Origin: Amylostereum areolatum
Taxonomy: Eukaryota > Basidiomycota > Agaricomycetes > Russulales > Stereaceae
Direction of reading: 5' to 3'
Assembly: GCA_012932865.1 (NCBI GenBank)
Contig: SAXG01000054.1
Span: 248,001 to 312,000, forward strand
DNA length: 64,000 nucleotides
Below are positions 33,060 through 46,767 of the stretch, piece by piece. Within the stretch, counting starts at the first letter, position 1. Every line of letters begins with the position of its first letter. The translations under genes were made by a program, and so were the position numbers. The notes beneath the pieces are model-generated. The model saw nothing but the letters and a program-made list of their open reading frames with translations. It was not told the origin of the DNA and searched no databases.

Positions 33060-35696
33060 ATGCAGGGCGTTCCAAATCGGTTAGGGCTTGGTCTGCGTCC
33101 TCCTATGCCGTCGTACGGGCAAGGTCCCTCAATGTCGGCTCTTGCACAGCAGCAGCAAATGCTCCACCCGCCCGCCTTCGTGCCCCCCAACACCAAGAAG
33201 AGCGTCACCCTTTTCATCGGCTCCATCTCTGGCGGCATCACCGACGCCTTTCTCAACCAGCTGCTCTCTGTGCGTCGCCCCGCTCATCTTCATCTTTACC
33301 TTCGTCGGAGCACAACACTGACGGCGGATTCGTGTGGCCGACAGGCATGTGGCCCGGTGAACTCGTTCAAACGCCTTATCACGCCCGCGAACAAACCCCA
33401 AGGCTTCGGATTTGCAGAGTTCGAGGACCCGGATAGCGCCCTGCGCGCGATGGCACTGCTGAACAACGTTGAGCTGCCCGCTCTTGAGGACGGATGCGTC
33501 AACAAGACGCTTTTGGTGCGTGGCCCCTTCCTCGCCCTTCTTCCTCTTACTCACGTCTCTTTTTCCAGGTCAAGGCGGACGAAAAGACCAAGGTGTTCCT
33601 AGACGCGTACTCGACGCAACGCATGAAGACCGACGTACGTCGTGTATCTTTTTATGTCTCGCCCTACCTTCCCTTCCACCCCGCGCTGGCACTGCCAGCA
33701 CGGCCCTTTTCTTTGGAGAAATAAGAGGGAAAAAGAGGTTGGCGGATGCTTAACCTACTCCTGGGAAAGAAACTTGGGGGTAAAGTGTTGAAGACGAGCG
33801 CGAAGTAGCCCTGGATTTTCACCGCTCCCAAGCATGGTTTCCCAGGAGTAAAGCAAGCCGTTTTACAGAGCATCTTTCACCTCTTTTCTCCAAAGCAAGG
33901 GCATCGTGCTCGCGGTGCCACGCGCTGTCCTCGCTGTCGTGATGCGTGGAAAAGACTCCGTCTTCTGGCCAGTGTGTTGCCTTTTGCGTCATCCTCTTGG
34001 GCGCGCCATTCTCCGGCGCCTCCGAGAAGAATACGTAGCGAGTTTACGCTCGCCACTCGCCACGGCGACGTGGTCTTTTCCACCCTCTCGAAAAAACCCG
34101 CCTGCCCGGTACTAACCCCTCCTTGGTGCAGGTCGACGAAGACGCCACCCGCAAAGCGCGAAGCAAAGTCGCCGCGCTCGTGGAGGAGATCATGCGCACC
34201 TCCCTCGAAGCCTCCGAGAACGGCCTGCTGGACAAGGAGAAGTACGTGATCCCGCCTCACCTGCACGACCTGCAAGAGGCCGACCTGCCCGAGACCCAGC
34301 GCGGGCTCGTGATCTCCGAGATCGCCCAGTTCCGCGAGCGCGCGGCCAAGCGGGAGCGCGAGAAGATGCGCGACGCGAAGCAGGCGCACGCGCTGCCCAC
34401 TGCCACGCCCAGCGGGCCCAAGGTCCGCGAGTGGGGGAAGCCGCAGATGGAGGTGGTCGTCCCCGCGGGCGGGAAGGCGCTCGGGGCCGATGCTCAGGGC
34501 TTTGCGAAGCCGGTCGGGTTCGTGCGCGAAGAGCGCGCGGAGGACCAGGCGCGAAAGATGAAGTCGGACGAGGAGCTCGAGCTCGAGCGCAAGGAGGCGC
34601 GGCGGCGGGACGAGGAGAGCTCCTTCCGGGACGTGCGTGCTCCCGCTTTCTACCTTGGTGTGGGCGCCCTCCGCTGACCTCGATTTTCGCAGCGTGAACG
34701 ACGCTACGAGCCGCGAGAGCGCGCGCGCATCCAGGCCCTCGAGCGCACCATCGCGCGCGAACGGGCCACGGCCGAGGCGGAGGAGCGCGATCGGGCGGAG
34801 ATGCGGGCGCGGCTGGACGTGTGGGACGACGACGAGAGCGACGAGCAATTCTACACGGACCGGGCGCGGTGGCGCGCGGCGCGGCAGCGACGGCTGGTGG
34901 CGGAGGAGAACGCGGACGCGGAGTCGCGGATGTTTGAGGCGCGCGAGGCGGAGAACCTGCGTCGGGAGTCGGATCTGTTCCTCGAGCGGCAGATGGCGGA
35001 GATGCAGGCGCTCGCGGAGGAGCAGCGGCGGGCGGGGATGCTCCTGGACGACGGCGCGCCGGTGAAGTTGACGGTGTCGCTCGCGGCGGCGGACGAGAAG
35101 GAGCGGGGCGGGCGGGAGCGGGAGAAAGCGGCGGCTGCTGTGTTTGGGAACGAAGAGGAGGAGGAGGAGGCCGGAAAGCGGAAGCGGGCGCCGCTGGTGA
35201 AGCTCGACTTCAGCGCGGCGGGTGACGGGGAGAAGGTGAAGGAGAGGCTGGAGAGGATACGGTCGTCGGTACCGCGGGATCGGGAGACGCTTTTCAAAGC
35301 GAAGGTGCGCTGGGACGGCGTGACGGATGTGAGTGGGCAGCGTTTTTGGGTGGTGTAACGTGCTGCTGACGACGGGTGCAGCTCATGATCGACCGCAAGT
35401 TCGAGCCGCTAGTGAAGCGCGTGATGGTGAAGTACCTCGGCGAACTCGAGGACGATGACTTGGTAATGTTCGTGCTCGAGCATCTCAAAGACCACAAGAG
35501 CCCCGCGAAGCTGGTCGAGGGCCTCGAACCGGTGCGCTTCCTACCACCCCTCCTTACTCGCCATCTTACCGACGTTTTTCAGGTACTCGAAGAGGAGGCG
35601 GGCGAGCTGGTGATTGCGGTCTGGCGGCAAGTTATATTCGAGAGCATGGCGTACGGCGAGGGGCTGCTCACGGAGCGCACGATGGTCGACGAGTGA
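33060..35696 (+). CDS. RBM25-type splicing factor (RRM + PWI)
   Basis: Start MQGVPNRLGLGLRPP. An in-frame Met at 32984 lies in what looks like a 5' UTR intron (AATGTGCGTTC...CAG). RRM at about residues 40-125: VTLFIGSISGGITDAFLNQL (RNP2), GFGFAEFEDP (RNP1), KTLLVKADEKTK. Next come helical and charged segments (EEIMRTSLEASE; IAQFRERAAKREREKMRD; ERRYEPRERARIQALERTIA), an acidic linker, and the C-terminal PWI fold (LMIDRKFEPLVKRVMVKY ... LVMFVLEHLKDH ... LVIAVWRQVIFESM). Known role: U1/U2-associated regulator of splice-site choice in the nucleus. The second intron after the RRM is about 494 nt, tenfold longer than its neighbours, and holds an inverted repeat. Confidence 0.9.
33756..33850. repeat. 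inverted repeat inside the long RBM25 intron
   Basis: A perfect 13-bp inverted pair, TACTCCTGGGAAA at 33756-33768 and TTTCCCAGGAGTA at 33838-33850, bounds a 95-bp segment. It lies in the exceptional 494-nt intron, so it may be a small inserted element (MITE-like) or a structural hairpin. No target-site duplication could be confirmed. Confidence 0.55.
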
Positions 35697-36679
35697 GGTG
35701 GCGGCGGTGTCTCCCCTCTTGGGGTGCGGGAGGGGCAGGTGCGTTCTTGGTGGTCAACTGACGCGGCATGTGCTCACGGACCTAGCTGGCGTGGGCGGAG
35801 GAGGGGGTGAGTTTTATATTTGTTTTGCTCGCTGTCTGCTTTCGAGTGGTTGTAAAATGCTCGGGGTTCCGTCGTTCGACGGTCGTTGTAGTTTTTTCTC
35901 GTAGTCTCGCTGTCTACCGTGATTCCTACCTATAATGTTACTCTTTTGCTGCTGAAGCCTCAGGCGAAATCCATACAGCGCACTTTGTATGCCCGCATAT
36001 TAGGAATAAGGACTAGCGTCGGTGAGAATCCACGAAAATATCAAGTTGAATTTGTGACGAAAAGCAGAAGAGGTCACGCGATGCGCCATATGACTTAAAT
36101 AACCATCCGGCGTGGATGCTCCCTTGAAGCTTGAACGACCTTACATCTCTCTTCTGCCCTTGGATCATTCGTAGCTTGGTGCTGGGGTAAGAATCATGAC
36201 GTCTCTTTTGGTATTTGTATGCCACGTAGGACCTTCATCCGACGACCAGGACATCGTCTGACATCGTGCGTCGTCTTGATGTGCTTTCCAAGTTTTGGCT
36301 GACATCCCCCGTGCACTGTGGTGCACTGTGAATAGTGACATATCCTTCCAGAAGCCACAGAACTCGTGAGCGTGACCTCTGCTGGGAGCGCACAGGAAGG
36401 CGTAGGAATTATCGCGGATGCTATAGCGGCTGAGAATACCCAATTATAGAGTTTTAGGCGTCTTACAGCGCGCCCAGTCTTGAGCGAGGTGCGCTCCGGT
36501 AATCGTCTTGCGTGGGCCAAACCGCGATTGCTTCATTTTTATTCCACCTGACGTGCTATATATCACTCTCAGATGATTTCGGCAGTCGAAACGGTAAAAT
36601 CACGACCTCGACACACACGTCATCCCTTCCGCCTTGCTTCCAACAGCCAGCGCCCCAGCAGGCGATGGAGGCGTCAATA
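35697..36679. other. intergenic, no gene recognised
   Basis: The 3' flank of the RBM25 gene. Short frames on both strands, none with a signature. Confidence 0.4.
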
Positions 36680-37157
36680 GTGCATCGAAGTGGAAGATCT
36701 ATGCAAGGGAATGTCACGAGCACGCGACCCGTTGGAGACGGGGAGCAGACTCAATGGCTGAACAGTGTGAGTGACTCCCACATTTTCGAAATACGACTGA
36801 CGTCGGCGGACATTACAAGAAACACCAAAGAACTGGAAATTCGGTGGAGTGTGGAATCGATAGATCCTGTCGGCTCAACACGTTCAACGTTCACGTCCGG
36901 GTACATCACCAGATGTGTACTAAACAGCAAATACATGGAATCTGAGACTCCCATAGCGCGACATCCCTCTTTCCCTCGTCGTTGACCGTGAACATCAATG
37001 GGCGCTCACCGCAAACCAGCCGCCGATATGTTTTCAAGCGGGGTGACACTAGGCATGTAGATGACAGCTTCAGTATGCCATGGAATGCCTCGAAGTCGCT
37101 CTCATTCTGATAGGAAACTACAGCCACATGCGGTCGATTCGAGGGGGCTCTCCAGCG
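36680..37157 (+). repeat. upstream block shared with subtilase gene 1
   Basis: The counterpart of 1716-2239: GCATCGAAGTGGAAGAT, CCCGTTGGAGACGGG, GACATTACAAG and GCTCTCCAGCGTATAAAA occur in the same order. It reads as an open frame (MEASIVHRSG...) that is not conserved in the other copy, so it is treated as regulatory duplication rather than a gene. Confidence 0.55.
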
Positions 37158-37164
37158 TATAAAA
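37158..37164 (+). promoter_or_regulatory. TATA box of subtilase gene 2
   Basis: TATAAAA, 82 nt before the ATG at 37246; position and flanks match gene 1. Confidence 0.7.
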
Positions 37165-37245
37165 GTCCCCTCGCGCGGACTGGCCTAACCTCACTTCAAA
37201 CCGAAGTACCTCTCCCGATCTTCAGCTCTCGTCTTCCTTCCAACA

Positions 37246-39119
<1,874 letters not shown>

Positions 39120-39601
39120 TCTACGCAAAACATGTTGACAAGACGAGTTCTACACCCCGAAATTGCGAGAAAGATGTGCTAGGAATGGTTTGCGTATGAT
39201 ATTGTTCTTCAAAAACAGAAAACAGAAAAAAGGCGGACAGATGTGCGATGGTTATGAGGCGTGTATGATTGTACAGAACTGTACGGACTATCGGTGTGTC
39301 AATGTTATATGGATGTTCTGCATTCAAACTGCGTCGTGTGGGCGCAAACTGGCAAGAGGCCGTCATCAAAGTAAACTGGTGAAAAACATTCGTGTTTCAT
39401 CATACCGAAGGAATAAGTAGATTCAGTCAGTGACGAAAAGGGATGGAGGAAAGAACTGGTATCCTCAGCGTGGAGCGACAACGACAACTGTGAGTTCTTC
39501 CATGCCTTTCCGTCGCGGTCGAGGACCTCCTGTGTTTGGAGGTGAGCTTGCATGGACTCCTGTCAGTGTCAGTGGGAGTTGCACACAAACCTTTGTCGCC
39601 G
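39120..39601. other. convergent intergenic region
   Basis: Between the 3' ends of subtilase 2 and the DUF6535 gene; nothing recognised. Confidence 0.4.
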
Positions 39602-42128
39602 TCATACGCCGCGCAATTGCAAGCGTAGGTGTCCATCTTCCTGTACGGCGTTGGTCGGCGAGCAGGGCACCCCGTGCGCGCCGTGCGCGCCTTCGGTGTC
39701 AGTGTGTACATTTGGTGCTTCGGGATGATCGTCGCTGGTTTTAGGGACATCTTCCAGCACATCTGACGCTAATCCTCGTGCACCCGCATCTCGTATGTGC
39801 TCAGTCGGTGCGGTGGTTGAGATGTCCGAGATGTCCGTCCCATTGTTCTCGATGGTACTGTTACTTTCCTGGTCATCGTCAACGCAGCGATCCGCGATGG
39901 CAGCACCGACACTACCTCCAACAATGTTTTCGCCGTCGTCCCCCGCTCCCCCCGTCGGGCTCTCATCGGGGCATTGGTTGCCAGAGTCAGGTCCAGGCTG
40001 GCGGAGGACAGTTTCTGCGACGCTCTGCAAGAGATTGTGCAGCTCCACTAGGATTTCGGCTTCTTCAGATGTTTCGTCGCGGTTTCGGGAGCCTTGGACG
40101 TCGTGACCTATCATGGACCACATGTCTTCAAAGTCGAGGACGACCGTTGACCAGACAGCGTTTTCGCTCCGAGATGCCATCGGCGCGCTACAGAACGAGC
40201 TGAACGAGCATCTTCGTGGTATCGACTGATGGTATCGTGGTGCTCTGTGAACATGAGATGGGGAGAACGCGACTTGTCGTATATGCAAGACCAGATACGG
40301 CGCGCGAAGCACGTAATGTTGTCCAGATGTCCCACCCTTCCTATCAACCTCTGGCTGCCTTCTGCGCTACTCCATTGACGCAATTCTTCGACCGGAAAAG
40401 CGGAGTTCTGAATACGAAGGAACTCTTTGTGGCGAGAGACCGGATCAGAAACAAAGCTTGTGGACATCAGGATGAGCAGGGCGTAACTGCAACTGGAGTC
40501 CGGAAATCCATGTCCGGCGACTCTCCTGGTACTTGCGGGGAACGCGCTCGTCAGGGCGTCTCGTAGTTGTGCTATTTCGCACACTATGAGCGCTGAAGTA
40601 GAAGGATATTTGCGTCGCCAATTCATCATCCTCGCCAGGTCCAACAGGAGCCCATGTTCGTGCTCTGTACTAGCCAGGCTGCGAAGCGACTGCGGCGATT
40701 GCATGACACGAACCAGCATATCCTTGCATGTGCCCAGGATGTGATGGATCCCTGCGGGCGAACGAGATCGATGAAAGATGGCGGCTTCGTGCATGCGACG
40801 CATGAGCAATTCATGTTGGAAGAGATGAACGACCACGTCCGCGGCGTTTGTTGAAGTCATGGAGCCAAGGAAATCCGGAAGGCCCGCAATGAGCTCCGCG
40901 AGCCTCCCACCGTTCGTCCAGCATTTTGAGCGTAAAACGAAGGGCGTACTGGGCCCCGTGCGAGGACGGGTGTTTTGAAAAATCCTTTAGGACTTGTTTT
41001 CGGGTGCGGCAGATGCGGAGGGCGAATTTCTTCGGGTGGAATCCTGACAACATACGAGAGAACTTTGCGGATTCCTTGACGGGAGGGACACGGGAAAGCC
41101 TGAGGAGCGCGTGCTTTTGGATGTATTGGAGGGAAGACAACACCGCCCACAGTAAAATGGCGAAGGAAGCGACCCCGAGGCGGACGACATGGGTGAGCGG
41201 TGTGTCGTATGGCGACGAAGGAAAGAAAAACGGGAGGAAAGTCAGCACCAGGTATATGATCCCGCCAGCTGCGAAGAACGGAAGGCACGCATGCGCGACA
41301 CTGGCATTGATCTCGAACAAGAACTCCATCAATCCGGTGAGGAAGAAGAAGACAGATAGATGCAATAGCGCAATGACAACCTCCACGGCCTGCTCGATAC
41401 GGAACTTCTTCATCCCTTCGTGGAGGATAACGTGGACGGGGCCGCGTTTGTGTGGGGGTCCCCGTCGGCGCACCGCGCGGAGGTACCGACGTGACCATTG
41501 TTGGACCAGAGTCGAGGAGAGCGCGACGCTCAAGCTGAGGAAAAGGCTGGTGAACCATAGCGCGTTGACTCGGACCGCGGAGTCGGGGGCGAGGAAGGTT
41601 CCAGACGAGGAAGGCGGTGCTTCAGCTCCTGTTGAGAGGGCGGCAACTTGTTGTGAGATCCCTGAGAGGAGGGTGACGGCGTCATCTCCAGAGTCGGGGT
41701 TCAGTTTTTTGTAGAACTCCACGATGAATGCGGCGACGGTCGCGGCGAAAAGGCCAGTCTGGACCGCTCGTGAGTCAGCGAGCGTCCTTCAAGAGAATAA
41801 ATGAGCTACGCACGAATATTAGGATCCCATCTGTATCGCCTTTCAACTTGTCCGTCATCATCGTGTCGTTCTTGTCCGCTTCAGCGAGATACATGGCCCA
41901 CACCTTGTCGGCTGGATCGTTGTAGCTTGTCACTGACCGTAGTATGATCGTAAATTGGTGATCGCACCGGAAGGGAGACCGCTAACTCTCACCTTGCGGA
42001 TTGCCAGGATGATGGCCAATGACTTGTGATTGTGGGGAAGTGTGGTGATGATAGTAACCTGTCGAAACGGAGTCATTCGCCACTTGCCAGGCTTATTCCA
42101 AGTATCTATCAAGCTCACCTGTACTCAT
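39602..42128 (-). CDS. DUF6535 membrane protein (one frame break)
   Basis: Start ATG at 42128. Exons splice as MSTG-YYHHHTSPQSQVIGHHP-VTSYNDPADKVWAMYLAEAD-...-TGLFAATVAAFIVEFYKKL. The DUF6535 hallmarks follow: ALWFTSLFLSLSVALSSTLV, QQWSRRYLRAVRRRGPPHKR, GMKKFRIEQAVEVVIALLHL. Four membrane segments are visible (LFAATVAAFIVEF; ALWFTSLFLSLSV; IALLHLSVFFFLTGLMEFLF; AAGGIIYLVLTFLPFFF). The long C-terminal part (LAELIAGLPDFLGSMTSTNA ...) is cytosolic-looking and ends in an acidic, Ser/Thr-rich tail. The frames on either side of about 40900-40920 differ by one base, so an indel or a lesion is needed. The family is large in Agaricomycetes and of unknown function. The last intron (near 40165-40290) is inferred. 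Confidence 0.75.
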
Positions 42129-42578
42129 GGCTTGGTATAATGAGGATAGACTTCGCTATATTTCGTACCGGGAAGAAGACGGCTGATGCAATGGGCTGAG
42201 GATGAGACAAGGAGAGAGCGGGACTAATTGCCAAAGCGACGCAAAATCTTGAAAGGATCCTGTGCAACTGTCAGCCTGTTCGCTGCACAATCCGATGCCC
42301 GTGGGGACCGCTCACGTCATTGGCCCAACATTGGCCACCCCTTTTCACTATTTTTCTTTCGAGTTCGCTAGACGGGTTCTCTCCGGGGGGAGGGGAAGAG
42401 CAGGCCGGGGACTCACTACGCGCTTGTGGCTGAGTGGCTGAGTGCACGTGCTCCTGAATATACTATATTATCGAGCTCCTTCGTCCTTCCGACCGCCTCT
42501 ATCCGCCTCTATCGACTTCTTTCCTAATTTCCTGGGGCCTGCAGTGCTCGCGCATGGACGTGGAAATGTAGAAAAGGT
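42129..42578. promoter_or_regulatory. shared divergent upstream region
   Basis: 450 bp between the divergent DUF6535 and F-box genes. An ACTATATTATCG stretch near 42462 may act as a TATA element for the plus-strand gene. No other motif is asserted. Confidence 0.35.
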
Positions 42579-44324
42579 ATGTGTCACAGACCTTCCGAGG
42601 GCTCACGCGCTCACGACCTTAACATCGATAGCAACGTCAACCCTGCCTCGGCAACAGCATTTTGGTTAGACGCTGCAGCCTCCCGCCTCAACTTCCTCGA
42701 CAACGTAGCGTCCAACGCAACTCGGGAGGACCCGTCCAATGCTATCGAGACCCTCCGTTCTGAGCTCCTCGCTATGGATAGGGCAGTGTCGTTCGTGAAG
42801 AGAAGGCTTAACGCTGCGATGCCCGTCGCCCGGCTTCACCCTGACATCCTCGCTATAATCTTCGCCCAAAGCGAGCTGGAAGAACCCCACTGCAACTTGG
42901 AACCGATCGACGCCGATTTTCACCGTGCGCACAGGACACTTGGGTGGATCAAGGTCTCGCATGTATCCCATCAATGGCGAGAGGTCGCCTTATCTTGCCC
43001 TTCGTTGTGGTCCGTCGTCACGTTCGCTCACGGGTTCCAGTGGGCGCAAGAGTTTGTGTCAAGGAGCAAGTCCATGCCTATCCTCGTCAACGTATGTGCC
43101 CCCCCCTCCCGCGCACCCGGACCTGTTGGCAGTCTCGTCGAGTCACAACTTCACCGCACACACACCCTTCACCTCTGTTGTCCCGCCTTCACCCTCTCCC
43201 CATCGAACCTATGCCACCCCGCCCCTCTGCTCCATACACTTCGCGCTCGCTCGCTCGACATTGTCTCGGATGGGCCGCTCTCGTCGGCCCTCTTCGCAGG
43301 TCAAACGCCCTCCTTACGGACCCTTACCGCCACAGAATTCCGAAACCTCGATTGGAGCGCACCGACGCTCGGCGGCCTGACATCTCTGTGGCTGAAGACC
43401 GAACATGAGCTGTCCCCATCCAGCTTAAGCATTCCCGACGTGCTGGACGCGCTTCGGCGCATGCCCCGTCTCGAAACCCTCCAGCTTCACGTTCACAACG
43501 TCGGGGAACATCCCGACGAACCGTTGCCTTATATGAACGACGCGCATCTCCCGTCTCTCACTCTTCTCGACTTGGGCGATATGCACATGGACTCCGCCGC
43601 CGCGATCCTCGACCACATCCGTCGGCCGCATAGCACCAGGATAAAGTTGTCCTGCATCGACGAGGGGGACGAGATTCCCGGTTTGAAGGCCCTCACCCGA
43701 CATCTCGAGAACATTCCCTCCATGCACGAGATGCAATCTCTTCATGCCTATACGGAATGGGTTGACACGCATCGTGTCAAACATGGTTTATCCGTTTGGA
43801 AGGAGTTCACCGTCGACCCGGTTGGCGAGATGCCACTCGTGCCCATCCAAGGCGTCGCGCCCGCCTTCCAGATCGAACTTGAATACAACACCGACGTCGA
43901 ACCTATAGATGCCGGAGATTTGTGCAACTTGTTACCTTTCCGGAACGTCCGCGCCATCTCGTTGGTGTCAGATACCATAATGTGGAACCACGCGGTCGAC
44001 GGCTACCTCAAGGTCGAGCACGTACACGCGCTCGAAGACCCCGTAGAGCTGTTGGAATCCCTCCGCGCGAACGCTGCCCGCGATGTCGACCGGTCCACCT
44101 GCCTTCTCCCCTCCCTGCGCACGATATGGCTCGAGAACGTCGATTGGGACGACCGCTCGGAACATGAAGACAGGCGGATCAAGGAAACGTTGAGAGACGT
44201 CGTTCGAGAGCGAGCCAGGATCGGTGCACCAATACACTGCGTGTACGTCGAACAAGCCAAGTTGAAAGGGTTGAAGGCCTTCGATCCGGGCGTCCGAGTT
44301 GTTGGGGTGAAAGAGGTACACTAG
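42579..44324 (+). CDS. F-box-like protein
   Basis: A long intronless frame of up to 581 residues. The N-terminal part holds the usual Agaricomycete F-box-like arrangement: a helical ETLRSELLAMDRAVSFVKRR, then ARLHPDILAIIFAQSELEE and WIKVSHVSHQWREVALSCPS LW, matching the LPPEIL..IF...W..VA...P.LW pattern. The remainder is LRR-like (TPSLRTLTATEFRNLDWSAP; MPRLETLQLHVHNV; HLPSLTLLDLGDM). A likely SCF adaptor whose target is unknown. The start is uncertain: the ATG at 42579 sits inside GTATGT, a perfect intron donor, and a matching acceptor (ATCGATAG) lies at about 42632, so a short upstream exon may supply the true start. Confidence 0.72.
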   Translation: MCHRPSEGSRAHDLNIDSNVNPASATAFWLDAAASRLNFLDNVASNATREDPSNAIETLRSELLAMDRAVSFVKRRLNAAMPVARLHPDILAIIFAQSELEEPHCNLEPIDADFHRAHRTLGWIKVSHVSHQWREVALSCPSLWSVVTFAHGFQWAQEFVSRSKSMPILVNVCAPPSRAPGPVGSLVESQLHRTHTLHLCCPAFTLSPSNLCHPAPLLHTLRARSLDIVSDGPLSSALFAGQTPSLRTLTATEFRNLDWSAPTLGGLTSLWLKTEHELSPSSLSIPDVLDALRRMPRLETLQLHVHNVGEHPDEPLPYMNDAHLPSLTLLDLGDMHMDSAAAILDHIRRPHSTRIKLSCIDEGDEIPGLKALTRHLENIPSMHEMQSLHAYTEWVDTHRVKHGLSVWKEFTVDPVGEMPLVPIQGVAPAFQIELEYNTDVEPIDAGDLCNLLPFRNVRAISLVSDTIMWNHAVDGYLKVEHVHALEDPVELLESLRANAARDVDRSTCLLPSLRTIWLENVDWDDRSEHEDRRIKETLRDVVRERARIGAPIHCVYVEQAKLKGLKAFDPGVRVVGVKEVH

Positions 44325-44709
44325 CATGGTAGTTTGGGGGGACAAGGCGTTTGGGTAATGCGCACGCAACGAGCATCACTTTACCTCGTATTTAGACCCT
44401 TTCCACAACCTTCCACAACTTTGAACGCATCCATGCACCCTGAATCACAACCTTCCTAAATAGGACATTCATTTTGAACCTCTTGACAGAAGGGTGCTCA
44501 GACCCCCTCTCTTCTCCGAACGGACTCTTAGTTCGATGTCAACTCAGGGAGACAAATACACGCAGAGCTGCGATTTATTTGACAGCGAATGGTTCAACCA
44601 TCGTAATAAAGACCCGACAGGACGCATTAGTGACGACGCGTATGAGGAGAAGGGTATAGATGCACGTCGGGAGCAGGGTCGAAGCGAAGCTGATCATTGC
44701 GGGTGACTT
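44325..44709. other. convergent intergenic region
   Basis: Between the 3' ends of the F-box gene and the CAP gene; nothing recognised. Confidence 0.4.
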
Positions 44710-45768
44710 TCAAGCTTGGACGTTTTGCCTGGTACAAGCGACGTAAGCGCTCGACGAGGAAGGAAGAGAAGGGGAACCGGCACATACGCGAACTCGCCGA
44801 TGACGTTCCCGGCGGGGTCGTACTCGCACACGTAGAACTTCGCGACCTGGCGGAACACATCGTCAGCCCCTGTCCTGACCTGCCAAGACGAAATGAAAAC
44901 GCACCCCGCTCCCGAGCATACCATCGCAGTCCGCGACCGCGCACCCGACCTGGGTCGACGCCTTCCACACCACCTGCGTGAAATGCGAGAACTGCGGGTT
45001 CGAGGGGTCGTACTCCGTCGACTCGTCCGTCCACAGCTTGATCGCGGGCGCGATCCCGAAATCGCCCGTCCCCGCAGACAGGTTCTCGCCGAACGCGCCC
45101 AGCGAGCCTCCCGAGTGCTGGAACACGCAGTTGTTGGCCCACTGCTGCGCCTTGCTCGCGAGGTTGTCGCTCCAGGAGAGCGGATTCGCGCCGTGCAGAG
45201 CGCGGAAGGTGTTGTGCGCGGCGAGATACGCTGCTTCGTCGGCTGCGGAGACGATGCCGCCGATGCCGCCGCTGGAGGAAGAGGATCCGAAGGACGAGGG
45301 GGAGGGGGAAGGTGCAGGAGAGGGAGAGGGCTTCGCGCTGGTGGCGGGTGCCGCGGCTTTCGACGTGGTCGGAGCGGGCGCGGGGGGTTGCGATGTGGTA
45401 GGGACAGGCTCGGCTGGTTGAGAGGGCTGGGCGTCTTTGGGTGGCGCGAGAGCGGCGGGTGAGACGGCGGGAGTAGCAGAGGACGACACGGCGAATGTGC
45501 TCGGGGCGGGGACTCTGCCCCGTCACGATCAAATCAGCCGCAGGAAGTGGGGGGAATCGCGATGCACGTACGCCGGGCTACTCGTCACGGTCCCGTTGTT
45601 GAACTTCGCTCGGCACCTCGCCGAACGTTTCTCCCGACGCGCCAACTGGGCTGGCTTGGGGAGGCTCTGGCGCGAGCGATGCGCCCATACGGAGGCCTCG
45701 ACGACATCTATGGCGGCGCACGCGAGGACGGCCGCAATCAGCAGCGTCTTGCAGTTGAGCCCGATCAT
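44710..45768 (-). CDS. secreted CAP-superfamily (PR-1-like) protein
   Basis: Start MIGLNCKTLLIAAVLACAAI (signal peptide) at 45768. A Pro/Ser/Ala-rich linker follows (PTTSQPPAPAPTTSKAAAPA ... SPSPAPSPSPSS). The CAP domain then reads: AAYLAAHNTFRALHGANPLS WSDNLASKAQQWANNC, GENLSAGTGDFG, HFTQVVWKASTQVGCAVADC, VAKFYVCEYDPAGNVIGEFA. The final small exon (acceptor near 44724) gives the ending QNVQA. The CAP signature His and Glu residues are present (AAHNTFR, FGENLS, HFTQVVW). Relatives include SC7/SC14 fruiting-body proteins and Pry proteins, which bind sterols or lipids outside the cell. Three introns at least. Confidence 0.85.
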
Positions 45769-46767
45769 CCTGGTTTGACGGTGTCCTGCGAGTTTAGTCG
45801 AGTCGGAAAAAGGGAGCGAAAGAGCGAGCGTGGTGCGGAAGGAATGGAATGTAGAAACGAGAGAGAAACCGTCGAAAGCAGCCAGCTACCCGCGGTCGAA
45901 AACACTTGCAGATGGTTGGGGAAAAGAGGTGTCATGGCGCGGGACGGGGGTTTATGTATACGGGCGCTTTGCGACGCGGTCTCCAGGGGGAGACAGAAGG
46001 CGTTCTCGGGGTTGGTTGCCATCTACTCGACTCTCAGGCCCAGGTCCAACGAATACCACAGTCGGGTACGTGTCGATCCAAGTCGAGGGAACGAGGACCA
46101 GCGAGAGCAGTGAGAGCACTGGGTGGTCAGAACGTACGAGTACCGCCTTGACTTTCTTAGATCATTAGTTGATGTTCAAAGGAGATGTACTTCAATTCTT
46201 CACAATGGTCTTGGAGATAGATTTGCGAGATAGCAGGCCACCCTTGGATCGGGCCCGTATCGTATGTGGTGAATGCTGGAGGGAGAGAGAATGAACAGGT
46301 GTATCATGAAGGCTTTGAAATCCATTACAACCGATTATAACCGGTGTAGAGGGCCGATAATGCGTGGGAATTTCTTTCGTAGCTCTCGCTCAACGTGATC
46401 TTCACTGAATCACTCAACCTGTTCCGCGAACACGGCCGAACATGTAATTATGGAGACACAGACCAGATCCCGTAAATATAAACCGACTTCGCCCCGCAGA
46501 GACCAGCGTGTTGAATTTCCGATCTACACCGTCGTGACCTGAACATTTTGGCTGGAATGAGGCAAAGTCAGTTCGTGTCTACCGCCAGTGGCTAGTACTT
46601 AGAAGACGCACGAGAACTTTCCTGCCGTATCTCCTGCCGGCCAATACATGCATACGTAGTAATATTTCAAGCCGCTCTGGGGGTCCGGGTCGTACGCGTC
46701 TTGCTCGGAGCACCGCTCAGAAAAGTCGTCCATCCCGACTATGGCAGGCCAAATGACGAAAAAATAC
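45769..46767. other. intergenic, no gene recognised
   Basis: The 5' flank of the CAP gene and beyond. Open frames at 45547-46168 on the plus strand have no signature. Confidence 0.35.

Noticed and set aside
36512..36985. 157-codon gene upstream of subtilase 2
   Set aside because: Its counterpart upstream of subtilase 1 does not keep the frame, so it is treated as duplicated non-coding DNA.
40216..40566. Plus-strand frames opposite the DUF6535 gene (40216-40566, 40926-41714)
   Set aside because: Antisense shadows of a membrane-protein gene, rich in Arg and Thr without any domain.
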